Positions 32,764 to 41,620 are shown, counted from the stretch's first letter. The stretch is 64,000 nt of DNA from Oceanospirillum sp048268485 (GCA_048268485.1 JBLWVL010000013.1:23255-87254), one strand, 5' to 3'. Program-made: numbers and translations. Notes: generated by a model not told the origin, from the letters alone.

Positions 32764-34293
32764 TCAGAAGCTTAGCTTATAACCATAGGCCTGCAGGTAA
32801 GCCTGCTCGGTTTCCAGATCTGCCAGAGTCAGCGGATTATCTTCAAACCAGCCATCGGAAAAATTGAGCCTGATCTGTTTGCCATCGACTTCAATTTTTG
32901 CACTCAGGTTGGCTTCGTCCGGGCGGCTGTGATTCAGATGAACCGCCAGTCGTAATAAAATTGCCAGGCCGATCAGAGGTTGCTCCAGAGCTTCCGGCTG
33001 AGTTCTGAATTCAACCATGGGGAATTTGCGGCGGTGACTGCGCACCAGTACCGCAAGCATTGCCTGATGCTGATGGGAGAAGCCCGGCAGATCCGAGTGC
33101 TGCAACAGGTACGCACCGTGTTTATGGAACTGGCTGTGGGATATGCCCAGGCCGATTTCATGTAGTTGGGCAGCCCAGCGCAGAATCTGGCGAAGTTCAT
33201 CATGCTGCAGCTTCCAGTTATTTTTTACCTGATCAAACAGGTGTAGCGCGGTTTCGCTGACCACTGATGCCTGGGAAATGTCCGTATGATAGCGCTCCAT
33301 CAGGGATGATATGGTCTGTTCACGGATATCCTGATCGGTGAAACGCCCCTGAAGGTCGAACAGCACGCCTTCGCGTAGGGCTCCTTCGGTAAAGGTCATC
33401 TCTTCAATATCGAGTAGCTCAAAGATAGCCTGTAAAATAGCTACGCCTGCAGGGAAAACTTTCGCCCGGTCAGATCTTAGTCCGGTTAGCTGGACGCTTT
33501 CAAGATCTTTGAATTTGAGCAGTACCTTACTCAGTTTACTCAGACCTTCACGGGTAATCGGGCCATCGCTCCAGCCGTTTTGTTGCAGAACCCCAGCTGT
33601 TGCTTTGATCGTACCGGAAGTACCGACGCTCTGTTGCCAGCCAAGCTTTTTATAGGGCTTTACGATATTCAGTAGTTCGTTTTTGGCGGCGAGAACCGCT
33701 TGTTGATAACGTTTGGTGGTGATCTGTCCGTCGGGGAAAAAACGCTTGCTGTAAGCGACACACCCCATGTGCAGGCTTTCCAGTGCTTTGGGTTCAAAGC
33801 CCTCGCCAATAATAAATTCAGTGCTACCGCCGCCGATATCTGCCACCAGTCGGCGTCCCTGAGGAGTGGCCAGAGAGTGGGCGGCACCCACATAGATTAG
33901 TCGGGCCTCTTCACGGCCGCTGATGATTTCCAGTGGATGACCCAGAACCTTTTCTGCACGATTCAGAAAACTGCGGGTGTTTCGGGCGGCGCGAAGCGCA
34001 TTAGTGCCGACAATGCGGATATTATCGGGGTTGATCCCAGTCAGAAAAGGGGCAAAGCGGCTCAGGCAATCCAGAGCTCTTTGCTGGGCGTCTTCCGTGA
34101 GGTTTCCCTCTTGGTCAAAGCCAGCTGCCAGCTGTACTTTTTCACCCAGTCGCTCCAGTGTCCGGATCTCTCCTTGGACAGAGCGTGCCACCATAAGGTG
34201 AAAGCTGTTAGAACCAAGGTCGATAGCGGCAAGCAGATCGTTATCGTAGCTGGTGTCTGAAGGAGCTGTTGCTGGCTTATCCGTATCGCTCAT
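32764..34293 (-). CDS. ppx: Exopolyphosphatase (Ppx/GppA family)
   Basis: A 509-residue protein from ATG 34293. The ASKHA phosphatase core begins A-A-I-D-L-G-S-N-S-F-H-L and continues with V-A-D-I-G-G-G-S-T-E-F and G-T-S-G-T-I-K. A C-terminal HD-like region includes A-A-Q-L-H-E-I-G. It releases phosphate from polyphosphate and may act on pppGpp. A GTG at 34314 in frame would add seven residues. It diverges from trxA; the ppx/trxA-rho order is common in Pseudomonas and relatives. Confidence 0.93.
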   Translation of the reverse strand: MSDTDKPATAPSDTSYDNDLLAAIDLGSNSFHLMVARSVQGEIRTLERLGEKVQLAAGFDQEGNLTEDAQQRALDCLSRFAPFLTGINPDNIRIVGTNALRAARNTRSFLNRAEKVLGHPLEIISGREEARLIYVGAAHSLATPQGRRLVADIGGGSTEFIIGEGFEPKALESLHMGCVAYSKRFFPDGQITTKRYQQAVLAAKNELLNIVKPYKKLGWQQSVGTSGTIKATAGVLQQNGWSDGPITREGLSKLSKVLLKFKDLESVQLTGLRSDRAKVFPAGVAILQAIFELLDIEEMTFTEGALREGVLFDLQGRFTDQDIREQTISSLMERYHTDISQASVVSETALHLFDQVKNNWKLQHDELRQILRWAAQLHEIGLGISHSQFHKHGAYLLQHSDLPGFSHQHQAMLAVLVRSHRRKFPMVEFRTQPEALEQPLIGLAILLRLAVHLNHSRPDEANLSAKIEVDGKQIRLNFSDGWFEDNPLTLADLETEQAYLQAYGYKLSF

Positions 34294-34719
34294 TATTCTT
34301 AGCCTTACTGTCACGCTGAAAAGTTCTCTTATTATGGCATGATCATAAAAGTGTCACATGACGAATCTATGACATTTTCTTGTTTTGCTGAGAGCTTCCG
34401 GTGCTGGTAAGGCGGATCTGCGGGTTACTCTTAGTTGCTTACCAGCAGAAGAAGATTGTATCCGGACTTCTGTATTAGTAAGATCTGTTATTTATTAGCT
34501 TATGCTTAATTCCAACTTTTACCGTCAGGCATTCCGGTGCTATTATAGCGGTATTCATTCAGTAACTGATGCCATAACTATCTCTGTGTAGAGGTAACCT
34601 GGCTTCTGTACTCTATACCGTCTTAGGCTCGTTATTTTCTTTGGATAAACTGCTGATGCAGCTTTTAGTGTTATGCAGGGATCTGCCGAGCCGATTAAAA
34701 TTGCCCCGGAGGCATTTAA
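34294..34719. other. ppx-trxA divergent gap with an inverted repeat
   Basis: About 425 bases without a gene. A perfect 10-bp inverted repeat, TGCTGGTAAG (34402-34411) and CTTACCAGCA (34438-34447), encloses 26 bases. The stretch also holds the likely trxA promoter (34518-34546). I see no reading frame worth reporting. Confidence 0.55.
34518..34546 (+). promoter_or_regulatory. Candidate trxA promoter
   Basis: TTTACC (34518-34523), a 17-base spacer and TATTAT (34541-34546), with an upstream TG at 34538-34539 as in extended -10 promoters. It would give a leader of roughly 165 bases. Confidence 0.45.
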
Positions 34720-35046
34720 ATGAGCGAAAATATTGTAAATGTTAGTGATTCGTCCTTCGATGATGATGTTCTGAAAGCAGATCTACCGGTACTTGTTGAT
34801 TATTGGGCGGAGTGGTGTGGCCCTTGCAAAATGATCGCTCCTGTTCTGGAAGAGATCGCTCAGGAATATGCTGGCAAGGTTAAGGTTTGCAAGCTGAACA
34901 TTGATGAGAACACAGATGTACCACCTAAATTTGGTATTCGTGGTATCCCTACACTGATGCTTTTCAAGAACGGTAACGTTGAAGCAACGAAAGTAGGTGC
35001 TTTGTCTAAGTCACAACTGGCTGCTTTCCTCGACGGCAATCTTTAA
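34720..35046 (+). CDS. trxA: Thioredoxin
   Basis: A 108-residue thioredoxin. It has the W-C-G-P-C active site in D-Y-W-A-E-W-C-G-P-C-K-M-I-A-P and the cis-proline in R-G-I-P-T-L-M-L-F-K-N-G. This is the general cytoplasmic disulfide reductant. GGAGG precedes ATG 34720. rho follows about 220 bases later, as is common. Confidence 0.96.
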   Translation: MSENIVNVSDSSFDDDVLKADLPVLVDYWAEWCGPCKMIAPVLEEIAQEYAGKVKVCKLNIDENTDVPPKFGIRGIPTLMLFKNGNVEATKVGALSKSQLAAFLDGNL

Positions 35047-35052
35047 GTGACA

Positions 35053-35088
35053 ATATATTGCGCAGGCTCATGGGTCTGCGCAATATAT
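35053..35088 (+). other. Perfect 13-bp hairpin between trxA and rho
   Basis: ATATATTGCGCAG (35053-35065) and CTGCGCAATATAT (35076-35088) pair without mismatch around a 10-base loop, seven bases after the trxA stop. No T-run follows, so it is more likely a 3'-end stabilising or processing structure than an intrinsic terminator. Confidence 0.65.
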
Positions 35089-35164
35089 GCCAGTAAAGAC
35101 TGGTATGTTGGTTCTATTAGTGGTATGTTTCTCTTCGTTGTATGTGTTCCGCATACCTTCTCCT

Positions 35165-35170
35165 TATAAT
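35165..35170 (+). promoter_or_regulatory. Candidate -10 box for rho
   Basis: A perfect TATAAT about 98 bases before the rho ATG. The -35 is not convincing. The resulting leader could be the region through which Rho limits its own transcription, as known in E. coli. Confidence 0.35.
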
Positions 35171-35267
35171 GCTACCGGCTAAAATTGCTGGTCAGCCCCA
35201 GTCTGAACGAAACCATTCGCCAGAATTTTCGTAAACCTAGCCCCTAAACCAAAGCTCCTAACGACCC

Positions 35268-36527
35268 ATGAATCTTACCGAATTAAAGCAAAAATCTGTC
35301 CCAGAATTGATCGACCTTGCCCAGCAGATGGGTATTGACAACGTTGCTCGCTCACGCAAGCAAGATATTATTTTTGCCATCCTGAAACGACACGCTAAAA
35401 GCGGTGAAGATATCTATGGCGATGGTGTTCTGGAGATTCTTCAGGACGGCTTTGGTTTCCTGCGTTCAGCGGATAGCTCTTACCTGGCCGGGCCGGATGA
35501 TATCTATGTCTCGCCGAGCCAGATTCGCCGTTTCAATATGCGCAAGGGTGACCATATTGCAGGTAAAATTCGCCCTCCAAAGGATGGCGAACGTTATTTT
35601 GCGCTGCTGAAAGTTAATGAAATTAACTTCGACAAACCAGAAAACTCCAAGCACAAAATCCTGTTTGAAAACCTGACGCCCCTGTTCCCGGACGAGCGTC
35701 TGATTATGGAGATCGGTAACGGCTCCACTGAAGATCTTACTGCCCGGGTGATCGACCTGGTGGCCCCGGTGGGTAAAGGTCAGCGTGGTCTGATTGTATC
35801 CCCTCCCAAGGCCGGTAAAACCCTGATGTTGCAGAACATCGCTTCCTCTATCACCCGTAACAATCCTGAATGCCATATGATCGTTTTGTTGATTGATGAG
35901 CGTCCGGAAGAAGTTACCGAGATGACACGCTCTGTTCGGGGTGAAGTGGTTGCTTCGACCTTTGATGAGCCGCCGGCCCGTCACGTTCAGGTTGCAGAAA
36001 TGGTGATCGAGCGCGCTAAACGTCTCGTAGAACACAAAAAAGATGTTGTGATTCTGTTGGACTCGATTACCCGTCTGGCTCGTGCTTACAACACGGTTAT
36101 TCCATCCTCCGGTAAAGTTCTGACCGGTGGTGTTGATGCCCATGCCTTGGAAAAACCTAAGCGTTTCTTTGGTGCTGCCCGTAATATTGAGCATGGTGGC
36201 AGCCTGACTATTATCGCAACCGCTCTTGTGGACACCGGTTCCAAAATGGACGAAGTGATCTTCGAAGAGTTTAAAGGTACCGGTAATATGGAGCTGCATC
36301 TGGATCGTAAGATTGCAGAAAAACGTGTTTATCCGGCGATCAATATTCGTCGTTCCGGCACGCGTCGTGAGGATCTTCTGACAACAGAGGATGGTCTGCA
36401 GCGGGTGTGGATTTTGCGTAAACTGCTTAATCCAATGGAAGATACCGGCGCCATAGAATTTATGATTGATCGCTTAAAAGATACAAAAACCAATGATGAA
36501 TTCTTTGAGGCCATGAAGCGCAAGTAA
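35268..36527 (+). CDS. rho: Transcription termination factor Rho
   Basis: A 419-residue hexameric RNA helicase, the same length as E. coli Rho. It starts M-N-L-T-E-L-K. An RNA-binding cold-shock-like domain (G-F-G-F-L-R-S) leads into the ATPase with Walker A P-P-K-A-G-K-T and V-I-L-L-D-S-I-T-R-L-A-R-A-Y-N. The Q-loop and R-loop region G-G-V-D-A-H-A-L-E-K-P is intact. It is followed by an intrinsic terminator. Confidence 0.97.
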   Translation: MNLTELKQKSVPELIDLAQQMGIDNVARSRKQDIIFAILKRHAKSGEDIYGDGVLEILQDGFGFLRSADSSYLAGPDDIYVSPSQIRRFNMRKGDHIAGKIRPPKDGERYFALLKVNEINFDKPENSKHKILFENLTPLFPDERLIMEIGNGSTEDLTARVIDLVAPVGKGQRGLIVSPPKAGKTLMLQNIASSITRNNPECHMIVLLIDERPEEVTEMTRSVRGEVVASTFDEPPARHVQVAEMVIERAKRLVEHKKDVVILLDSITRLARAYNTVIPSSGKVLTGGVDAHALEKPKRFFGAARNIEHGGSLTIIATALVDTGSKMDEVIFEEFKGTGNMELHLDRKIAEKRVYPAINIRRSGTRREDLLTTEDGLQRVWILRKLLNPMEDTGAIEFMIDRLKDTKTNDEFFEAMKRK

Positions 36528-36578
36528 GCGGTTTAAGCTCAGAGAGCGGTTTAGTACTTTTGAAAGCCTGAATTAAGA

Positions 36579-36602
36579 GGGTAAGCAACGCTTACCCTTT
36601 TT
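36579..36602 (+). terminator. Intrinsic terminator after rho
   Basis: GGGTAAGC and GCTTACCC form an 8-bp stem with a short loop, then five Ts. Confidence 0.8.
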
Positions 36603-36720
36603 CGCATCTGGCGAAAGCAAATTGCGCGACCTGCATTCTCGTGTGAGTTTTCGTTGAACCATTGACTTATATCGTCTAAATCCGTTGGCAGCGGTTGCCA
36701 GAGGAAGATCAGGAATATCT

Positions 36721-38202
36721 ATGCGTTATAAAGACCTGCGTGAATTTATTGATCAGTTAGAAGCGATGGGCGAGTTAAAGCGCATCTCGAAACCCGTCGA
36801 CCCCTATCTTGAAATGACTGAAATCTGTGATCGGACACTTCGGGCTGAAGGCCCTGCTTTACTGTTTGAAAACCCTGTTGGTCACGATATGCCGGTTCTG
36901 GGTAACCTGTTTGGTACGCCGCGTCGTGTCGCATTGGGGATGGGGGAAGATAACGTTACGGCTTTGCGGGATGTCGGCAAGTTACTGGCTTACCTGAAAG
37001 AACCTGAGCCCCCCAAGGGCTTTAAAGACGCCATTGAAAAGCTGCCCGTTTTTAAGAAAGTGCTCAGCATGGGGCCGAAAAAGGTGCGTAACCCGGCCTG
37101 TCAGGAAGTCGTGATCGAAGGTGATGCTGTTGATCTCTATAAAATTCCGGTACAGACCTGCTGGCCCGGAGATGCTGGCCCTCTGGTGACCTGGCCGCTG
37201 GTGATTACCAAAGGCCCTCATAAAGAACGTCAGAATCTGGGGATCTATCGCCAGCAGCTGATCGGTAAAAACAAGCTTATTATGCGCTGGCTCTCCCATC
37301 GGGGTGGTGCACTGGATTTCCGTGAGTGGCAGCAGGTACACCCTGGTAAACCTTTCCCGATTTCGGTCGCCCTGGGTGCTGACCCGGCAACTATTTTGGG
37401 TGCGGTTACACCGGTACCGGATACTCTGTCTGAGTATGCTTTTGCCGGTTTGCTACGTGGTTCTAAAACCGAGTTGGGCAAATGTATCGGCAATGACCTG
37501 CAGGTTCCGGCTAATGCCGAGATTATTCTGGAAGGTCATATCTATCCCGATGAGCAGGCCCCGGAAGGCCCGTTTGGTGATCACACAGGTTATTACAACG
37601 AAGTGGAAAGCTTCCCCGTGTTTACGGTGGAACGAATTACGCACCGTAAAGATCCCATCTATCACAGCACCTATACGGGTCGTCCACCGGATGAACCTGC
37701 AGTGCTGGGTGTGGCGCTGAACGAAGTGTTTGTACCAATTCTGCAGAAGCAGTTCCCGGAGATCGTGGACTTCTATCTGCCCCCGGAAGGCTGTTCTTAC
37801 CGTATGGCAGTGGTGAGCATGAAGAAGCAGTACCCCGGCCACGCCAAGCGGGTGATGATGGGGGTTTGGTCTTTTCTTCGTCAGTTTATGTACACCAAGT
37901 TTGTGATTGTTACTGATGATGATATCAACGTGCGGGACTGGAAAGATGTGATCTGGGCGATTACTACCCGTATGGACCCGGCACGGGATACAACCATGAT
38001 CGAAAATACGCCGATCGATTACCTGGATTTTGCCTCACCGATTCCTCGCCTGGGTTCCAAAATGGGTATGGATGCCACCAATAAGATGCCGGGTGAGACA
38101 GATCGGGAGTGGGGGGAGCCTATCGAGATGGATGCTGCTGTTAAGCAACGTGTGGACGATCTCTGGGACGAACTGGGTATTTTTGATAAAGCTTCATCCT
38201 GA
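36721..38202 (+). CDS. ubiD: 3-octaprenyl-4-hydroxybenzoate decarboxylase
   Basis: UbiD decarboxylates the polyprenylated hydroxybenzoate in ubiquinone synthesis, using prenylated FMN made by UbiX. ATG 36721 gives 493 residues and the family start M-R-Y-K-D-L-R-E-F. Shared stretches include L-L-F-E-N-P-V-G-H, G-P-H-K-E-R-Q-N-L-G-I-Y-R-Q-Q, M-R-W-L-S-H-R-G-G-A and the cofactor-site region P-E-G-P-F-G-D-H-T-G-Y. GTG/TTG extensions upstream exist but add non-family residues. A flavin reductase gene follows. Confidence 0.95.
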   Translation: MRYKDLREFIDQLEAMGELKRISKPVDPYLEMTEICDRTLRAEGPALLFENPVGHDMPVLGNLFGTPRRVALGMGEDNVTALRDVGKLLAYLKEPEPPKGFKDAIEKLPVFKKVLSMGPKKVRNPACQEVVIEGDAVDLYKIPVQTCWPGDAGPLVTWPLVITKGPHKERQNLGIYRQQLIGKNKLIMRWLSHRGGALDFREWQQVHPGKPFPISVALGADPATILGAVTPVPDTLSEYAFAGLLRGSKTELGKCIGNDLQVPANAEIILEGHIYPDEQAPEGPFGDHTGYYNEVESFPVFTVERITHRKDPIYHSTYTGRPPDEPAVLGVALNEVFVPILQKQFPEIVDFYLPPEGCSYRMAVVSMKKQYPGHAKRVMMGVWSFLRQFMYTKFVIVTDDDINVRDWKDVIWAITTRMDPARDTTMIENTPIDYLDFASPIPRLGSKMGMDATNKMPGETDREWGEPIEMDAAVKQRVDDLWDELGIFDKASS

Positions 38203-38294
38203 GACAATATCCAGGATATGAGTCCCCTATCTCAGCAGAACCTCCTGATATCAGTGAATAAACAACCCGCTGAAATCAGGAAGGATAAACCGGA

Positions 38295-39320
38295 ATGACA
38301 ATAAGAGATAAACGCACTTTCAGAATCAGCTGTCCTCAGAAAGCGACTGGATTTAATGTTGCCCCTGATGAGGTTTTTCTGGATGCGGCAAAAAAACAGG
38401 GATTCCGTCTGCTGAGAGGGTGTAAAAACGGTGTCTGCGAAGTGTGTGAAACCACATTGCTGAGCGGAGAGGTTGTTTATCGAACCTCCGCCGGTTTTCA
38501 GACGGCAACACCCGGAAAGACTTTTTTATTTTGTACTGCATCGGCAAAAGGCCCGGCAGAGATTCTGCTTCACCGGGTACTGGCACCAGGAGAATTTATA
38601 GTGAAAACAATGGGTTGTCAGATTGAAAGTATCGAGTTGCTGGATAATACTGACGTTTATCGGGTTGTGCTGCAAACTCCAGCCGGGAATCTGCCGGATT
38701 ATGCGGCAGGGCAATACCTTGAGGTGATTTTGCCCAACGGTGAGCGCAATGCATTTTCTATTGCTAATCGTCCTGATGGTCGTCGGTTAGAGCTGCATAT
38801 TCAGCATTTACCGGATCGTGATAATTCACGTCTGTTACTGCAGGCGCTACAGGAAGGGGCGAGCATCCAGGTTGAGCTGCCAAAAGGTGAATGTACACTG
38901 AAGCAAACAGGAACCGATAAGGCGTTTTTTGTCGCTGCAGGTACAGGCTTTACCCAGATGAAAGCTCTGCTAGAAGAAGCATTTGAGCAGGGATCTGATC
39001 AGCAGCTTTATCTTTACTGGGGCGCGCGCCGTCCACAGGATCTCTACATGGCAGAGCTACCTGAGAAGTGGCAGCGGGAATATGAAAATTTCCATTTTGT
39101 ACCGGTTGTGGGCGACCTGCTACCGGATCAGGAATGGGATGGCCATGTGGGAATGCTGCATGATGCGATGATTCAGGACCATGGTAAATTTGATGATGCG
39201 ACGGTTTATGCCAGCGGCTCACCTAATATGGTTTATTCGGTAACGGATACTCTGATTCAGTATGGTTTATCGGATAAGTGTGTTTTTTCCGATGTTTTTG
39301 CTTACGCTCCACGTAAGTAA
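38295..39320 (+). CDS. 2Fe-2S ferredoxin-flavin reductase fusion
   Basis: A 341-residue protein. The N-terminal plant-type ferredoxin domain has the cluster cysteines in G-C-K-N-G-V-C-E-V-C and the fourth in F-L-F-C-T-A. The rest is an FNR-like module: flavin binding at N-A-F-S-I-A-N-R and NAD(P)H binding at A-A-G-T-G-F-T-Q-M-K. Similar proteins are named CDP-6-deoxy-3,4-glucoseen reductase or Fre-like and lie next to ubiD in Pseudomonas-type genomes. A supply of reduced flavin for the UbiX/UbiD step is plausible inference. The gene follows ubiD by 92 bases. Confidence 0.83.
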   Translation: MTIRDKRTFRISCPQKATGFNVAPDEVFLDAAKKQGFRLLRGCKNGVCEVCETTLLSGEVVYRTSAGFQTATPGKTFLFCTASAKGPAEILLHRVLAPGEFIVKTMGCQIESIELLDNTDVYRVVLQTPAGNLPDYAAGQYLEVILPNGERNAFSIANRPDGRRLELHIQHLPDRDNSRLLLQALQEGASIQVELPKGECTLKQTGTDKAFFVAAGTGFTQMKALLEEAFEQGSDQQLYLYWGARRPQDLYMAELPEKWQREYENFHFVPVVGDLLPDQEWDGHVGMLHDAMIQDHGKFDDATVYASGSPNMVYSVTDTLIQYGLSDKCVFSDVFAYAPRK

Positions 39321-39356
39321 CGTTCTGAGTAGTGTTCTGATTGGAGCGGCAGACTG

Positions 39357-40112
39357 ATGAATGCAGACGTTAAAAACAGTACGGATATGAGAGCACCGGT
39401 TTTGATTACCGGCGGTGGCCAGCGTCTGGGTCGTCACGCGGCAGAAGTTCTGGCAGATCAGGGGCAGTCTGTGATCATTACGTATCGCACCGAGCGCTCT
39501 GATCTGGAGCAGCTTAGGGCAAAGGGGGTTACAACGTTAAAGGCGGACTTCAGTGATCCGGCTGGTATTCTCGATTTTATTGCTTGTTTGAAAAAAGAAA
39601 CTTCCTGCCTCAGGGCGGTTATCCACAACGCCTCTGATTGGCTGCCGGATCAAAAGGGTGTGGATAAAGCCAGTCTTAGTCAGGCTGCCGATGACTTTCA
39701 GCATCTGTTCAACATTCATATGCTGGCTCCCTTTCTGATTAATCAGGCCTGTGAGTCTTTACTGTTGGCCCATAATGGCTCCAGAGATATTATTCATCTT
39801 ACTGATGCCGTCGTACGCAAGGGGTCTAAAAAGCATGGTGCTTATGTTGCGACCAAAGCAGGGCTGGAAAGTCTCACCCAGTCTTTTGCTGCTCGGTTTG
39901 CTCCTGATATTAAGGTGAATGCTATCGCTCCAGCGCTTATTATGTTTCAGCCGGGTGACGATGCGGAATATCGTGAAAAAGCGCTGAAAAAGTCAGCCTT
40001 GCAGATTGAGCCCGGTGCTGATGTTATTACCCAGACTATTCATTATATTCTCAATAACCCCTATCTGACCGGGGTGGTCTTGCCTGTGGAAGGCGGGCGC
40101 TCTGTTACTTAA
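39357..40112 (+). CDS. folM: Dihydromonapterin reductase FolM (SDR family)
   Basis: A 251-residue short-chain dehydrogenase reducing dihydromonapterin to tetrahydromonapterin, with some dihydrofolate reductase activity in E. coli. It has I-T-G-G-G-Q-R-L-G for NADPH, H-N-A-S-D-W-L, the catalytic Tyr/Lys in Y-V-A-T-K-A-G, and K-V-N-A-I-A-P-A-L-I. D-D-A-E-Y-R-E-K-A-L-K-K-S-A-L near the end is close to FolM of E. coli. ATG 39357 has GGAG ten bases before it and starts 36 bases after the reductase stop. Confidence 0.87.
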   Translation: MNADVKNSTDMRAPVLITGGGQRLGRHAAEVLADQGQSVIITYRTERSDLEQLRAKGVTTLKADFSDPAGILDFIACLKKETSCLRAVIHNASDWLPDQKGVDKASLSQAADDFQHLFNIHMLAPFLINQACESLLLAHNGSRDIIHLTDAVVRKGSKKHGAYVATKAGLESLTQSFAARFAPDIKVNAIAPALIMFQPGDDAEYREKALKKSALQIEPGADVITQTIHYILNNPYLTGVVLPVEGGRSVT

Positions 40113-40178
40113 CGCTATTTCAGGCCTCGCGCAGGCCTTACTATTGTGTCCTAACTGCACTTCTTCGTACCATCCGCT

Positions 40179-40219
40179 CCCTTTTTTGCGGCATTCGACC
40201 CCTTTCTTGCGACATTGGA
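40179..40219 (+). repeat. Imperfect 20-bp direct repeat with 21-bp period
   Basis: Two units, 40179-40198 and 40200-40219, share CCCTTT-TTGCG-CATT-GA with three differences. Read on the minus strand each unit carries TGNCGCAA. Tandem TGTCGC-type half-sites two helical turns apart are typical of AraC-family sites; that reading is inference. They lie 150-190 bases before the small membrane protein gene. Confidence 0.45.
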
Positions 40220-40283
40220 GCCGAATAAGGTCTAAAGTCGGACTGGACAGCTTGTCATATCTCCGTAAAATGCCCGTCATAAT

Positions 40284-40297
40284 TTGATTTAAGTCAA
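40284..40297 (+). promoter_or_regulatory. FNR/Anr-like box
   Basis: TTGAT-TTAA-GTCAA matches the FNR/Anr/Dnr consensus TTGAT-N4-ATCAA with one difference. It lies 71 bases before the 42-residue membrane protein start. With a -10-like GATTAA at 40318-40323 it would be near position -41, fitting activation under low oxygen. Confidence 0.6.
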
Positions 40298-40368
40298 AAG
40301 CTTTTATCTATAAAAACGATTAAGAAACAAGTCTCAGCACCCTTTAAATCAATCTGTGAGGATCTGAA

Positions 40369-40497
40369 ATGTCTCATCATGACGAAGAATTCCGTGACGA
40401 AGCTGGTTTAATCTACTTTATTCCAGGCCTGGCGATACTTATTGGTATGAACTGCCTGCCAGCGACTATTTTCTGGTCGCGCTATTTCCTGGGTTAA
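40369..40497 (+). CDS. Small single-helix membrane protein, 42 residues
   Basis: ATG 40369 follows GAGG at 40358-40361 with ideal spacing and the frame ends with TAA at 40495. The acidic start (M-S-H-H-D-E-E-F-R-D-E) leads into a hydrophobic segment (L-I-Y-F-I-P-G-L-A-I-L-I-G-M) and a C-terminus with W-S-R-Y-F. An FNR-like box lies upstream and a terminator downstream, so it is a complete transcription unit. I do not recognise the family. A subunit of a respiratory complex is possible, given the box, but is only inference. Confidence 0.65.
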   Translation: MSHHDEEFRDEAGLIYFIPGLAILIGMNCLPATIFWSRYFLG

Positions 40498-40551
40498 TTC
40501 CTGGGGATTATCGCTGTGAGCTGAGTTTGTTCAGCTGCGGAAAGATTTGCC

Positions 40552-40602
40552 AAAAAGGCCGCTACAAACCCGGTAACAAAACCGGAGTCGTGCGGCCTTT
40601 TT
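40552..40602 (+). terminator. Bidirectional terminator between small protein and acuI
   Basis: AAAAAGGCCGC and GCGGCCTTTTT pair as outer stem, with an inner CCGG-rich hairpin. A-runs and T-runs on the two sides serve both convergent genes. Confidence 0.8.
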
Positions 40603-40636
40603 ATTGCCTGTCTGTTAAGAGAAGATCGGCTGAACT

Positions 40637-41620
40637 TTAAAGGCTAGGGTTTACCAATACACGGCCTTTTACTTTTCCTTCAACCATGTTTTGCGCCTGC
40701 TCCGGCAGCTGCTCCAGAGATATCTCTTCCGATACCTGATCCATAATTTCCTGTGGCAACTCTTTTGCCAGGCGGTTCCAGGCCTGAACGCGACGTTCGT
40801 AAGGAATCATCACGCTATCGACACCCAGAAGGTCAACGCCACGAAGAATAAACGGCATTACAGTGGTGTTCAGAGCAAAGCTGGATGCAAGGCCAACCGT
40901 GGCGACACGGCCGTTGTAGTTCATCTGGGACAGTACTTTAGCCAGAATATCACCACCAACGGTATCGACAGCACCGGCCCAGCGGGATTTGTCCAGTGGG
41001 CGGGCTTTTTCTTCAAACTCGCTGCGTGGCAGTACATCTGAGGCACCCAGTTTTTTCAGGTAATCGACACTGTCTGCTTTACCACTGACGGCGACAACTT
41101 CAAAGCCATTTTTTGCCAGTAGGGCGACCGCCAGACTTCCTACACCACCGGTTGCCCCGGTGACCAGCACAGGGCCATGCTCCGGTTTCAGGCCGCTTTC
41201 CTGCAGGCGCATAACGCAGAGCATAGAGGTCAGACCCGCAGTACCGATTGTCATTGCTTGCTTAGCAGTCAGGCCTTCAGCAAGGGGTACCAGCCACTTG
41301 GATTGCAGCCGCATCTGTTGAGCATAGCCGCCCCAGTATTTTTCACCGACACTCCAGCCTGTCAGAACAACGGCATCACCGGCTTTGTAGTCAGGGTTAT
41401 CAGACTCAGTAACGGTTCCTGCCAGGTCGATACCCGGCACCATAGGGAATTGGTGAACAATTTTTCCGGCACCGGTTACTGCCAGTGCATCTTTATAGTT
41501 CATAGAGCTGTATTCGATATTGACCAGAACATCGCCTTCCGGCAGTTCGCTTGCATCCAGAGTGCGAACACCTGCCAGTGTTTTCTTCTCTTCCTGTTCC
41601 AGAACCAGTGCTTTATTCAT
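40637..41620 (-). CDS. acuI: Acrylyl-CoA reductase AcuI / YhdH-family oxidoreductase
   Basis: A 327-residue zinc-free medium-chain dehydrogenase. The N-terminal GroES-like fold has S-S-M-N-Y-K-D-A-L-A, then V-P-G-I-D-L-A-G-T-V, and the NADPH site is V-T-G-A-T-G-G-V-G-S-L-A-V. AcuI reduces acrylyl-CoA to propionyl-CoA, detoxifying acrylate from dimethylsulfoniopropionate in marine bacteria. YhdH in E. coli has the same activity. No DMSP lyase or CoA ligase lies nearby. It diverges from a FadR-type regulator across a 31-bp palindrome. Confidence 0.87.
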   Translation of the reverse strand: MNKALVLEQEEKKTLAGVRTLDASELPEGDVLVNIEYSSMNYKDALAVTGAGKIVHQFPMVPGIDLAGTVTESDNPDYKAGDAVVLTGWSVGEKYWGGYAQQMRLQSKWLVPLAEGLTAKQAMTIGTAGLTSMLCVMRLQESGLKPEHGPVLVTGATGGVGSLAVALLAKNGFEVVAVSGKADSVDYLKKLGASDVLPRSEFEEKARPLDKSRWAGAVDTVGGDILAKVLSQMNYNGRVATVGLASSFALNTTVMPFILRGVDLLGVDSVMIPYERRVQAWNRLAKELPQEIMDQVSEEISLEQLPEQAQNMVEGKVKGRVLVNPSL

